The notes under the pieces were generated by a model. The model saw only the letters and a program-made list of their open reading frames with translations. It made no database searches and was not told the DNA's origin. A program made the position numbers and the translations under genes. DNA of 64,000 bases from Chondrus crispus (lineage: Eukaryota > Rhodophyta > Florideophyceae > Gigartinales > Gigartinaceae). This document shows positions 21,844-31,916 of the stretch, piece after piece; within the stretch, counting starts at the first letter, position 1; every line of letters begins with the position of its first letter. The DNA is taken from positions 511,078-575,077 of the forward strand of contig NW_005179046.1 in assembly GCF_000350225.1 (NCBI RefSeq), read 5' to 3'.

Positions 21844-22795
21844 TGTTGTAATTCTACGACCACATGCTGACATGCATGACACACGACGACAGGTATGACA
21901 CGTGTAAAATCGAAAACACTCATCGTGACGAGCTGAGCAAGTTTCATTTTCAACGTATACACGTGTGATTTCTGTACACGGTTGCAATTTACAGTACTTC
22001 AGGAGCAAGTTTGGTTTTCAACGTGTACACGTGTGAAATATGTACACGGTTGCGGTGTACTGTACAATCTGAGCATGTTTCATTTTCTCCGCCCGACACG
22101 TGGATGACCTGGACACATGTCCTCATCACACTGTCGGACGCGTACAGTACGCCTGCAGTCTTACAGACAAAGTGTAGAACCTTGGTGGCGGGTGCCTGGC
22201 ACGTGCCAAAGGTTTACAGCGTCCATGGAGTGCAGCACGGGTACAGCAGGACACAAAGATACCGTTGCGCGAGTTTTCAATTCGTAAGGCAAAATGTGCA
22301 CTGTTGTAATTGACAGTGGACATGACCTCACGAGAGATTCAGATTCATAAGGCAACGCGTGCGCTGTAAACAGACCTTGCAGGATTGATTTGAATTCGTA
22401 AGGCAACGTGTGAGCTGTAAACGTGCCTTACGAATTTGTGCCACGCTGGATTTGGAATAATAAGGGAATTTGTGCTTTGCTGTGCTTTGTTGTACTGCTT
22501 TGTTGTACTGCCTTACTAATTTCTCCGTCATGACAGTGCTAATTCGTAAGGCGGTTTTGTGTTCTGTTTGCTGGGCCATCGCCAGTTTGGCAGAGTAACA
22601 CGACGGGCACATGTGTTAGAGCCAATACATTTGTAGTATGTGTGTCGTAGTCTTTGGTAGTAGAGTTCTAGAAGATTGCAGAAGTGTATAAGTAGCGCCA
22701 GAAGTTGGCGACTCAAAGTAAATCGGTACCCAATCCTTCAACTTCACCTCATCAACCGTCCTTCGAATCCCCTTCGCCCCGCTGACCTACCATTA
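21844..22795 (+). repeat. LTR-C, 5' LTR of A2 element 1
   Basis: 952 bp, TGTTGTAATTC...CTACCATTA, followed by the primer-binding site. TATA box and CGCCA/TGGCG inverted repeat lie about 110 bp before the end. It inserted into, or was joined to, the Ty3-like gag at TTTCC. Confidence 0.9.
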
Positions 22796-22810
22796 GGTTA
22801 TGGGCCCAGT
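22796..22810 (+). other. Primer-binding site, A2 element 1
   Basis: GGTTATGGGCCCAGT, identical to the B site although the LTR is different. Confidence 0.82.
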
Positions 22811-23841
22811 TCAACGTTATTGTTCCGCTGTGTGAGTGCTTGTTCTCAGTTTCTGCTGCCGTTTTCGTGTTTGTTCCTGCTGTCGTTCTCGTTTTGGTCC
22901 CCGCTGTCGTTCTCGTTTTGGTTTCTGCTGTCGTTCTCGTTTTGGTTTCTGCTGTCGTTCTCGTTTTGGTTTCTGCTGTCGTTTCCGCCGCCGTTTCATC
23001 GCCGACGCCGTTCGTTTTGTTCTATCGCCGTCTACTTGCTGTCGTTTCAACTTGGTGGATCTTCTTCGTGTCTGTTGCAGCTTGGTCTTGGCAATCGTTG
23101 TGTGAGCTGTGGGTGTAGTCCCTAGTCGCCAACGTACCATATCAATCCAAGAAGAGTGCCCTTCGATCACGCCGGTGATCGTCGTAGCTGCCGATACCCT
23201 CGCTCTTGGTGAAAGGCTTGTGCCATTGGAAATCTGACTTGAGCGAGGGTCCGACCAAGAATCGTCGAGAGACGAAACACTGATCCTCGGGGAGGATCAC
23301 AGTGTACTGGTCTAGTCGATCCGCACTCTGCCTTCGGGAGGTGCGTCGGCGGTGTGGGTAACGCTCTCGGTATTAGCCCTATAGGTACGACTTCGGTCCC
23401 CTGGGTGAAGAGAATACGTGCCTAAACACTGAACCTCTCACTATACGTGTATAAGGTCGCGTACCTTGATTAAGTTCGCACGGAAGAGGGTGACCCTAGG
23501 CGTGATTGTGAACAAATCACACGAGTACGACGAAGGCAGTTTCATTCTTGTGTTGTGGGAAACCTCATTGGGGTAGTACCGTATCAAGTTTGGACAAGCC
23601 GATTTCGGTTGCAGGGACCGTTCGCGGTAGTGACCAAAAGTCCTGGTTCGTCTACAGGCAAAGTGTTGTGCTTACTCGTGGCACGTTTGATTTAGTTCAC
23701 AGTCGAAAGACCCGCACTGGCCGACATACAGGGGTAGCGCCCTAAGGCATTTTTAAGAAGAATACGCTTGTTCCACTCCGCCGGGAACAAGCACCAAGAA
23801 CGTTTCCGAGTAATCGCTACAAACTTCTTATACGGGTGGGC
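22811..23841 (+). promoter_or_regulatory. Non-coding structured leader, A2 element 1
   Basis: About 1 kb without a plausible reading frame. The first 250 bases are CTGTCGTT/TTTTGG repeats. The rest holds perfect inverted repeats: GATCAC/GTGATC (23165-23180), ACCCTCGCTC/GAGCGAGGGT (23196-23205 with 23241-23250), TGATCCTC/GAGGATCA (23281-23299) and GCTTGTTCC/GGAACAAGC (23766-23774 with 23784-23792). The same leader recurs at 43766-44790 and on the minus strand at 28720-29360 and 41215-41358. It is cut at TGGGC by the A1 element. Confidence 0.65.
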
Positions 23842-24508
23842 TATAGAAAGGTCAGCGGGGCAGAGGGAAGAAGGATGGTTGAAGGTTGCTGGTGGTTGAC
23901 GGGAAAAGAAGTTGATGCCATTTTACTCTTGGTCGCCAACTATTGGCGCTACTTATACTCTTCGAACTACATACAATACGAGCCATTAGGGCTGGTCACG
24001 TGACTCTCCTTCTTGCACTGGTTGATAATCAAGTGACTCTCCCTGTTGCACTCTCGGTTGATAATCAAGTGACTCTCCTACTTCCACTCTCCGTTGATAA
24101 TCAAATGACTCTCCTTCTTGCACTCTCTCTTGCTACTAATTTGGGACCGTTTGAGAGTCAATAATATCTGAATGTACTGTACTGTAGATTACAGATTTTA
24201 CACTACGATTAATAACCACTGTGGCTCATACGTCATACGTGTCACACACGTGTCAAATCGAGAAAAATGAAACATGTTCAGAATGTACTGTAGAGTGCCA
24301 CGAGGTACATAACTTACACGTGTCAACACCAAAATTGAAACATGCTCGGAAATGATAGGAAAGTGCAACCGTGTACAAATATGACACGTGTCCACGTTGA
24401 AGACCAAACATCCTGAGAATGCTCTTGCAAGCATTTTAGGTTTCGTCGACGTACACGTGTAATATCTGTCAGGCTTGGAGCTTAGCATGTGGTCGAAGAT
24501 TTCCAACA
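23842..24508 (-). repeat. LTR-A, 3' LTR of A1 element 1
   Basis: On the minus strand it starts TGTTGGAAATCTTCGACC and ends CCTTTCTATA. It contains three copies of the GTTGATAATCA-anchored 36-bp unit and several CACGTG palindromes. Confidence 0.93.
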
Positions 24509-24519
24509 CTCCCCCTCGA
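24509..24519 (-). other. Polypurine tract, A1 element 1
   Basis: TCGAGGGGGAG on the minus strand, directly before the LTR start. Confidence 0.8.
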
Positions 24520-27500
24520 TCACATGCTTTTACTGGACACTGCAAGCCCCAGAAGTTCTACAAACTTCTGGAATAGAATTCGCCCAAGTGCTTTGGTTAA
24601 GATATCGGCAGGCATCGAAGTGGTCGGACAATGCGACAAATACACAATGTTTCTCTTAATAGCATCTCGTACGTAGTGGTATTTTACATCAACATGTTTG
24701 TTGCGACGGTTGATCGATTCATTCTGTGCAAACGAAATCGTCCCTGCATTGTCACACCCCATCATGATCGTGGGATCAGAATCAAGTCCGAGGACATCAG
24801 CAACAACTTGACGCAACCAGGTCGCCTCCTTACACGCTTCACATAGTGCAATGTACTCAGCTTCACACGTCGAAGTCGCAACCACAGTCTGTTTCCGGGA
24901 ACTCCAACTGATAGCTCCACCACAGAACTTGAAAACATATCCGCTGGTCGACTTGCGAGAGTCTGAACAACCGGCCCAGTCAGCATCACTGAAACCGAGC
25001 AACTCCGGCGATTTGGATTTATTGTCAAACACGATTCCTAAGTTTCGAGTCCCTTGCACGTATCGCATTACTCGTTTTACACCTGCCCAGTGTGACTCAC
25101 ATGGGTTGGCAGAATGTTGGGAAAGCTTTCCAATGGCGTATGCCAAGTCTGGACGAGTGCCAACCATCAAGTACATAAGGCAACCGACTGCCTCACGATA
25201 CGGTGCCTTTGTTTCGGAGTCGTTTTCGATAGAATTCGTGGTTTTGCGACCTTGTTCCATTGGAGTCAGAGAAGGGTTACAAGTCGACATTTTAAAACGG
25301 TCAAGCACATTTAATGCATACTTAGTTTGAGTGAGACTCAATGTCTTGATAGTGCGATCTCTTTGAATCTCAAGACCAATGCAGACTTTTGCCTCACTAA
25401 GGTCTTTCATCTCAAACCGTTTGTTCAGCTCCCCCTTCATCCATTTGATGGCATGGATATCACTACCAGCGAGTAACAAGTCATCGACATAAAGTGCAAT
25501 TAGCATGATAGTGTTACCAATGCGTTTAATGTAGAGGCACGGATCACTACGTGAAGTCTCAAATCCCAATTCACCGAGTAAGAAATCATCCACTTTGGTA
25601 TGCCATTGACGAGGTGCTTGTTTAAGACCGTAAAGTGCTTTCAAAAGTTTACACACGTGATCACTTTTGCTTTTGTCAACGCAGCCTTCGGGTTGCTCCA
25701 TGTAGATGTCTTCATCCAAGTCGCCGTTCAAAAACGCAGTCACGACATCCATCTGATGAAGTTCAAGGTCGTAATGAGCAACTAAGGCAAGAAGTAGACG
25801 AATAGTCGTAAACTTTATGACAGGGGCATATGTCTCAGTATAGTCAGGACCCTGCACTTGCTGGAATCCACGGGCAACAAGTCTGGCTTTTGCACTTTCA
25901 ACTATATTGCCATTTACATCAGGCAGCTGCTTGACATTGAAAACCCATCGAGATGTCAAGATGTTTGACGCCTCAGATCGAGGAACAAGTTTCCAGGTCT
26001 GATTCTTAGTCTGTGATGCAAGTTCTTTGTCAATGCCGGTTTGCCAGAATGCAGCTCTAGGACCGTGGGTTGCTTGTTTGAAAGTCTTGGGACCTTCAAT
26101 AGCGACATGGGCATGTGAAAGAAGAGCAGCTGCAAAGTTGCTCCTCCACCATGATCCGGGAGGTCTACTGATTCGAGACGATCTTCGTACAGCTGGAGTC
26201 GGAGTTGGAGGAGTGACATTCGGAGTTTCGACGGGAGGTGATACATCATCTTCATCATTCTCACCTACAGAGTGAGTGTCCTCGTTTTCAATAACCTCCC
26301 CTGAAATTTCATCCTCTTCCGACCCAACCTCATTAGCATTTGGGGCATCGGCTTCATTCTCATTGTCGCCACCGAGCAATACAACGCCAACGTCAGAGAT
26401 GATTGAATCTTTTTCATGTGCAGGAATGTCATGCATCCCACATGTCGATTCATCAAACTTGGCATCTCGTGAAACAACAACTTTACTCAACTCTCCGTCC
26501 CAAAGTTTGTATGCTTTACTGCATTGCGAATAACCGAGAAACATCGCTTCACGCGCTCGCAAGTCAAGCTTACGGAGCTCTAATTTCGGTAATGTATACC
26601 AACACTTTGACCCAAATACTCGCAAATGGCTAACATTTGGAGTTGACTTCATCCAAATGTGATGGGGAGTCGTGTTAACTGGCAAAGCCCGTGAAGTAAC
26701 TCGATTGCGTACATATACTGCAGTGGCAAGAGCCTCTGCCCAGAATCGTTTACTGACCTGTTTATGAGAAAGTATGGAACGGACAAGATCAATCAAGGTT
26801 CGATTTAGACGTTCAGCAACACCGTTTTGTTCAGGTGTGTAGGCAGTGGTGAGCTGGTGCTGTGTACCGTTTGAATCCAAATATGACTTGAATTCTGTCG
26901 ACAAGTACTCTCCCCCTCGATCAGTGCGAAGCACCTTCACTTTGCGACCAGTGTGCGTTTGGGCAAACTGTTCATACAACTTGTATTTTGCAAAGGCCTC
27001 AGATTTATTTCGCATCGTGTACACAACTACCCAGTTCGAGTGATCATCTACAAATGTAATGAAGTATCTCGAACCACCAATGGACTGTACTTCGAGCGGA
27101 CCGCAAACGTCAGAATGTACCAAGTCAAGACAGTTCTGTGCTCGAGACGATGATCGCTGTTTCGGGATTACTGATCGCGTTGCTTTGCCGAACACACACG
27201 CAGGACAAACGAGAGAGTGATTGTCAGACTTTTGATTCATTGCTCTGATCACATCGCTTTGACGAACATTGATGCCACTTACCACATTATTGTGAATCAT
27301 TGATGCGATTCCTTGTACGTTAACATGGGCCATTCGTTCATGTAGCGTCTGCAAGGTAACTACATGAGCAGAGAAAGTTTCATTCATGACATCAAGTATG
27401 AATAAATCCCCAACTTGACTAGCTGTGGCAACTACAGTTGGTCCTGCAGTAACGATGCATTTGTCTTTTTCAAATGACACTTGCAAGCCCTTTGAAACGA

Positions 27501-28617
27501 TTTGGCTAACCGACAGAAGCGAGTATCCGAAATCAGGGACATGCAAAACGTTGGACAATTTGCAAGGATGTGGACTACCATTGACGTTCAACATGAATTC
27601 TACCTCACCACGACCAGCGACATTGGCTCTAGCCTTCGTGCCCATCTCGACTGATCCAGATTGCATCTGTTCATAAGTAACGAACAAAGAGCGATCAAAT
27701 GTAATGTGGGCACTGCAACCGGAATCCACAAGCCATGACCCTGCGTTCACTGCCTTCTTTTCGGGAGAAGAAGTCGAAAGCAGACATGTAAAGTCGCTTT
27801 CAGCAAAGGCAGCAGTAGAAGTTTCATCTCGAGATACGAATGCACTTGGCTTCATGCCGGGGTTGCGGGACTGGAACCCGTCTGGCGGTGCTGGTCGGCG
27901 CCCATTCACATCCTTGCCCCAGCAACGTGCTGCGGTGTGTCCATGTCGATTACAGTTCGTACATCTCATATCACGTCGAATAGGCATGCGATTGACAAGT
28001 GCAGGTGCGTGGGGTGAAGTAGTAGAAGCGGTCTTCATGCTCTCTCGTTGTTCCTCTTGCAGCAGACGACTCTTCACAAACTCGAGTCCAAACACTTTAT
28101 CCTCATTGCCAAGTGCGTCAAGAGCAACAATCAAGTTATCGAATCGTGGAGGCAAGCCATTCAACACAGCCATTGCAATTTCTTTATCGTCAATCTCAAC
28201 ACTCATTGACTGCAATCTGGCAGCAAGTTGCTTCACACGATTGATGAACACGAGCACTTTCTCGGATGGGAGCATGGATACAGTGTAAAAGTCGCGACGG
28301 GCGGAAAGTTTGTTGAGCAAAGTGTGACGCTCAAACACATTCAGAATCGCCTCCCATGTCTCTTTCGCACTGCTACACCCTCGCACATGTTGCAAGTAGT
28401 CATCAGAAAGCGTGAGTCCGATGACTGCCTTTGCTTTCGCATCACCACGAATCCACTTCCTGCGATCATCTGTGGTCGCATTTTCCGATATATCATCAAA
28501 AACGTATTGATCGACATCTCGGAGAGCAAGCAGTAGCTCGATTTTCTGCTTCCAGATGTAAAAGTTAGATGCGGTCAGCTTCTCGATTCTGACCGATCCA
28601 GAGCTTTGGTCATCCAT
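24520..28617 (-). CDS. Intact copia gag-pol polyprotein, A1 element 1
   Basis: 1365 codons from the ATG at 28617. Rough residue positions: gag 1-215 (SNFYIWKQKIELLLALRD); zinc knuckle CX2CX4HX4C at 219-232; protease VDSG at 297-300; GAG-pre-integrase HERMAH near 427 and CPAC near 471; integrase catalytic triad D503, D566, E602 (35 residues between the last two); acidic linker 730-800; RT 875-1120 with YVDD at 1043-1046; RNase H with D1211 (SDADWAGC), E1252-region (STCEAEYIAL) and DNAGTISFAQNE. All expected catalytic residues are present. The frame is open further upstream but without an ATG, so 28617 is the start. The element would make its particle and enzymes from one polyprotein cut by its own protease. 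Confidence 0.96.
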   Translation of the reverse strand: MDDQSSGSVRIEKLTASNFYIWKQKIELLLALRDVDQYVFDDISENATTDDRRKWIRGDAKAKAVIGLTLSDDYLQHVRGCSSAKETWEAILNVFERHTLLNKLSARRDFYTVSMLPSEKVLVFINRVKQLAARLQSMSVEIDDKEIAMAVLNGLPPRFDNLIVALDALGNEDKVFGLEFVKSRLLQEEQRESMKTASTTSPHAPALVNRMPIRRDMRCTNCNRHGHTAARCWGKDVNGRRPAPPDGFQSRNPGMKPSAFVSRDETSTAAFAESDFTCLLSTSSPEKKAVNAGSWLVDSGCSAHITFDRSLFVTYEQMQSGSVEMGTKARANVAGRGEVEFMLNVNGSPHPCKLSNVLHVPDFGYSLLSVSQIVSKGLQVSFEKDKCIVTAGPTVVATASQVGDLFILDVMNETFSAHVVTLQTLHERMAHVNVQGIASMIHNNVVSGINVRQSDVIRAMNQKSDNHSLVCPACVFGKATRSVIPKQRSSSRAQNCLDLVHSDVCGPLEVQSIGGSRYFITFVDDHSNWVVVYTMRNKSEAFAKYKLYEQFAQTHTGRKVKVLRTDRGGEYLSTEFKSYLDSNGTQHQLTTAYTPEQNGVAERLNRTLIDLVRSILSHKQVSKRFWAEALATAVYVRNRVTSRALPVNTTPHHIWMKSTPNVSHLRVFGSKCWYTLPKLELRKLDLRAREAMFLGYSQCSKAYKLWDGELSKVVVSRDAKFDESTCGMHDIPAHEKDSIISDVGVVLLGGDNENEADAPNANEVGSEEDEISGEVIENEDTHSVGENDEDDVSPPVETPNVTPPTPTPAVRRSSRISRPPGSWWRSNFAAALLSHAHVAIEGPKTFKQATHGPRAAFWQTGIDKELASQTKNQTWKLVPRSEASNILTSRWVFNVKQLPDVNGNIVESAKARLVARGFQQVQGPDYTETYAPVIKFTTIRLLLALVAHYDLELHQMDVVTAFLNGDLDEDIYMEQPEGCVDKSKSDHVCKLLKALYGLKQAPRQWHTKVDDFLLGELGFETSRSDPCLYIKRIGNTIMLIALYVDDLLLAGSDIHAIKWMKGELNKRFEMKDLSEAKVCIGLEIQRDRTIKTLSLTQTKYALNVLDRFKMSTCNPSLTPMEQGRKTTNSIENDSETKAPYREAVGCLMYLMVGTRPDLAYAIGKLSQHSANPCESHWAGVKRVMRYVQGTRNLGIVFDNKSKSPELLGFSDADWAGCSDSRKSTSGYVFKFCGGAISWSSRKQTVVATSTCEAEYIALCEACKEATWLRQVVADVLGLDSDPTIMMGCDNAGTISFAQNESINRRNKHVDVKYHYVRDAIKRNIVYLSHCPTTSMPADILTKALGRILFQKFVELLGLAVSSKSM

Positions 28618-31071
28618 TTCGCCGAATGGATGTACCCTTCGAGTATACAAGGTCTTCTGTTCCGGGATCCCAAGCCGTTAACCGATAGTCAACACAATGG
28701 CAAGCCCACCCGTATAGGAAGTTTGTAGCGATTACTCTGAAAAGTTCTTGGTGCTTGTTCCCGGCGGAGTGGAACAAGCGTATTCTTCTTAAAATGCCTT
28801 AGGGCGCTACCCCTATATGTCGGCCAGTGCGGGTCTTTCGACTGTGAACTAAATCAAACGTGCCACGAGTAAGCACAACAACTTTGCCTGTAGACGAACC
28901 AGGACTTTTGGTTACTACCGCGAACGGTCCATCCCTGCAACCTAAATCGGCTTGTCCAAACTTGATACGGTACTACCCCAATGAGGTTTCCCACAACACA
29001 AGAATGAAACTGCCTTCGTCGTACTCGTGTGATTTGCTCACAATCACGCCTAGGGTCACCCTCTTCCGTGCGAACTTAATCAAGGTACGCGACCTTATAC
29101 ACGTATAGTGAGAGGTTCAGTGTTTAGGCACGTATTCTCTTCACCCAGGGGACCGAAGTCGTACCTATAGGGCTAATACCGAGAGCGTTACCCACACCGC
29201 CGACGCACCTCCCGAAGGCAGAGTGCGGATCGACTAGACCAGTACACTGTGATCCTCCCCGAGGATCAGTAATTCGTCTCTCGACGATTCTTGGTCGGAC
29301 CCTCGCTCAAGTCAGATTTCCAATGGCACCAGCCTTTCACCAAGAGCGAGGGTATGTTCCACTGAGGATTTGGCAGTGCGTTGGCCACTAGGGACTTTCT
29401 TCCTCCCGACTAGCGGAAGGCTCACCCACAGCTCACACAACGACTGCCACGACAAAGCAAAAAACTGAGAACTGACGGACCACTGAGGATTTGGCAGTGC
29501 GTTGGCCACTATTGAAAATGTGCGACCACATGCTGTTATCTGGAAAGTGCAAAATCGAGCGACACGTGTACATGACTCGACGGTCCGGACCCTCACCCCA
29601 TATCACCACGTGACACGTGTAAATTCTCAGATTTTGGGGTTCTGGGGACGAAAGTGGACTTTTGGAGGGTTATGCAAATTTGCATAAATGCCGAAAATTT
29701 GCATTTGGCCCGAACCGTTATAGGGCTACACAGGCAATACTGCAAATCTATTGGGTGTCGGTTCGAATGCTGCAATTCTATTCGTCTGTTATTGTCCACT
29801 TATATGCAGTCATGCTGGTGATATATCTTGAATGATCGGTATACGTTTTAATTACATCATTTCGGGGGTTTCAAGTTGCTCACCATGGTTGTAATGGGTA
29901 ATTACGTGTGGCCTTGGCGCTGGACACTTGTGTGCGGTGTACACATGTACACATCGCCAGGTTGCTGCTTGTACGTACACTTGTACACGTCGCCTACATA
30001 CGGTCCAGCGCGTGTCCGAGCACAGTACATGTGAATTAAAAGTACAACAAGTGTTTCTCACAAGAGACGTGTACTTACGTAAGTATTCAGTGTACGCGTC
30101 ACGCTGTATGCGACCCTTGCATCAGCATGCGCCGTTGTACTACACTCTCATCAGCATGCCACGTTGTACTGTGCTCTCGTTATGGTGCGCCGTTGGATGC
30201 AAGTTGATGACAGTACTCGTGTGATTCACATCGGATATCACGTGAGATGTGTAGAAAGTCTGGATGCACATTGTTGCTACCCGTCATAGTTGTCTGGCAG
30301 TGTGTACCGAAATTAGTAAGCTACGAAACAAGGGCATGTATGGGGACTGAGATATGACAGGACTTTGCGTTGTTGGAAATAGAGAGATGCCAAGTTGTTC
30401 ATTGTGCAAGAATATATTCTGTCATGTCTGGATGCGGATTAGTAAGGTGTGAAACGATTGCATGCATAGGGCCATGGTTTACAGTCACTCGAAATGTGTA
30501 GAAACTGTTGTGCACTGATAGTCAATAGTCAATTCGTAAGGTGGAAATAGAACAGTGTGGACGGGCCAGAAGAGGACCGCGCTTGGTCGCGCATATGGTG
30601 AGTACGGTTTACCAGGTGCCAAAGTAATGGGATAGTGTAACACTCAAAGTGTATAAGTATCGCCGAAAGACGGCTCCAAGTAAACCTCGGCACCAACTCC
30701 TTCACTCACACACATCAACCTGCCCTCCTTATTTCCCTTACCCCTCCGAACCTACCATTAGCCACTAGGGACTTTCTTCCTCCCGACAAGCGGAAGGCTC
30801 ACCCACAGCTCACACAACGACTGCCACGACAAAGCTGCAAGACCACAAAGTTGATTTCCAAAAACTGGGAACTGACGGACCACCAAACTGAAAAATCGGC
30901 TGAAACGGTGCTGAAAACGACGGCGAAAACTGAAAAAACTGAAAAACCAAACTCGAAAGCGGAGACTGAAACTGATACCTTCTTCTTCTGCTTGACGAGC
31001 TGAACAAACTGCTACTTGAACGACGGCGAAACTCGAACTTGAACCAAAACGAAGACGACGATCAGCGTTGA
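28618..31071 (-). promoter_or_regulatory. Leader of A1 element 1, interrupted by a solo LTR
   Basis: Non-coding; contains the shared pre-gag block (about 28670-28715), the hairpin leader also found in A2, and near the primer-binding site a purine/pyrimidine-biased tract. A segment of about 30 bp (CACTGAGGATTTGGCAGTGC...) occurs twice, near 29360 and 29482. The leader is split at GCCAC by LTR-B1. Confidence 0.7.
29510..30760 (+). mobile_element. Solo LTR-B1 in the A1 leader
   Basis: 1251 bp from TATTGAAAATG to CCTACCATTA with a perfect TSD GCCAC (29505-29509 and 30761-30765). This copy fixes the ends of LTR-B as TA...TA. It must have inserted and recombined to a solo LTR after A1 element 1 had arrived. 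Confidence 0.94.
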
Positions 31072-31086
31072 ACTGGGCCCATAACC
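31072..31086 (-). other. Primer-binding site, A1 element 1
   Basis: Plus strand ACTGGGCCCATAACC, which reads GGTTATGGGCCCAGT on the coding strand directly after the LTR. Confidence 0.83.
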
Positions 31087-31825
31087 TCTAGAAAGGTCAG
31101 CGGGGCAGAGGGAAGAAGGATGGTTGAGGGTTGCTGGTGGTTGACGGGAAAAGAAGTTGATGCCATTTTACTCTTGGTCGCCAACTATTGGCGCTACTTA
31201 TACTCTTCGAACTACATACAATACGAGCCATTAGGGCTGGTCACGTGACTCTCCTTCTTGCACTGGTTGATAATCAAGTGACTCTCCCTGTTGCACTCTC
31301 GGTTGATAATCAAGTGACTCTCCTACTTCCACTCTCGGTTGATAATCAAATGACTCTCCTTCTTGCACTCTCGGTTGATAATCAAGTGACTCTCCTACTT
31401 CCACTCTCCGTTGATAATCAAATGACTCTCCTTCTTGCACTCTCTCTTGCTAATAATTTGGGACCGTTTGAGAGTCAATAATATCTGAATGTACTGTACT
31501 GTAGATTACAGATTTTACACTACGATTAATAACCACTGTGGCACATACGTCATACGTGTCACACACGTGTCAAATCGAGAAAAATGAAACATGTTCAGAA
31601 TGTACTGTAGAGTGCCACGAGGTACATAACTTACACGTGTCAACACCAAAATTGAAACATGCTCGGAAATGATAGGAAAGTGCAACCGTGTACAAATATG
31701 ACACGTGTCCACTTTGAAGACCAAACATCCTGAGAATGCTCTTGCAAGCATTTTAGGTTTCGTCGACGTACACGTGTAATATCTGTCAGGCTTGGAGCTT
31801 AGCATGTGGTCGAAGATTTCCAACA
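31087..31825 (-). repeat. LTR-A, 5' LTR of A1 element 1
   Basis: 739 bp with five GTTGATAATCA repeat units. TATA box at 31195-31202 (minus strand) and next to it the perfect inverted repeat CGCCAA-CTA-TTGGCG (31179-31193). The last bases read CTAGA where the other copies read CTATA. Confidence 0.93.
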
Positions 31826-31916
31826 TGGGCTTGCCATTGTGTTGACTATCGGTTAACGGCTTGGGATCCCGGAACAGAAGACCTTGTATACTCGAAGGGT
31901 ACATCCATTCGGCGAA

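Larger units (their letters stand above)
23842..31825 (-). mobile_element. A1 element 1: complete copia retrotransposon
   Basis: A 7984-bp element on the minus strand inside the leader of A2 element 1, with a perfect TSD TGGGC (23837-23841 and 31826-31830). It has both LTRs (667 and 739 bp), primer-binding site, leader, a single uninterrupted gag-pol and a polypurine tract. The size difference of the LTRs is two 36-bp repeat units; I count about five other single-base differences. It carries a solo LTR-B1 in its leader. It is the best candidate in the window for a recently mobile copy. Confidence 0.95.

Noticed and set aside
24000..24164. Open frames reading DNQVTLLLPLSV repeats in LTR-A, in several copies
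   Set aside because: The unit is 36 bp, a multiple of three, so any frame stays open; the number varies between copies and the sequence lies in an LTR.
26846..27153. Long antisense frames opposite the integrase and gag of A and B
   Set aside because: They mirror the codon structure of the real polyprotein frame and have no independent motifs.
31245..31440. CRISPR-like direct repeats
   Set aside because: The repeats are a tandem minisatellite without unique spacers, inside a eukaryotic LTR.
31884..31916. Upstream extension of the A polyprotein (MYTRRVHPFGE)
   Set aside because: It starts at TTG; the first ATG is at 31917 and its counterparts in the other copies.
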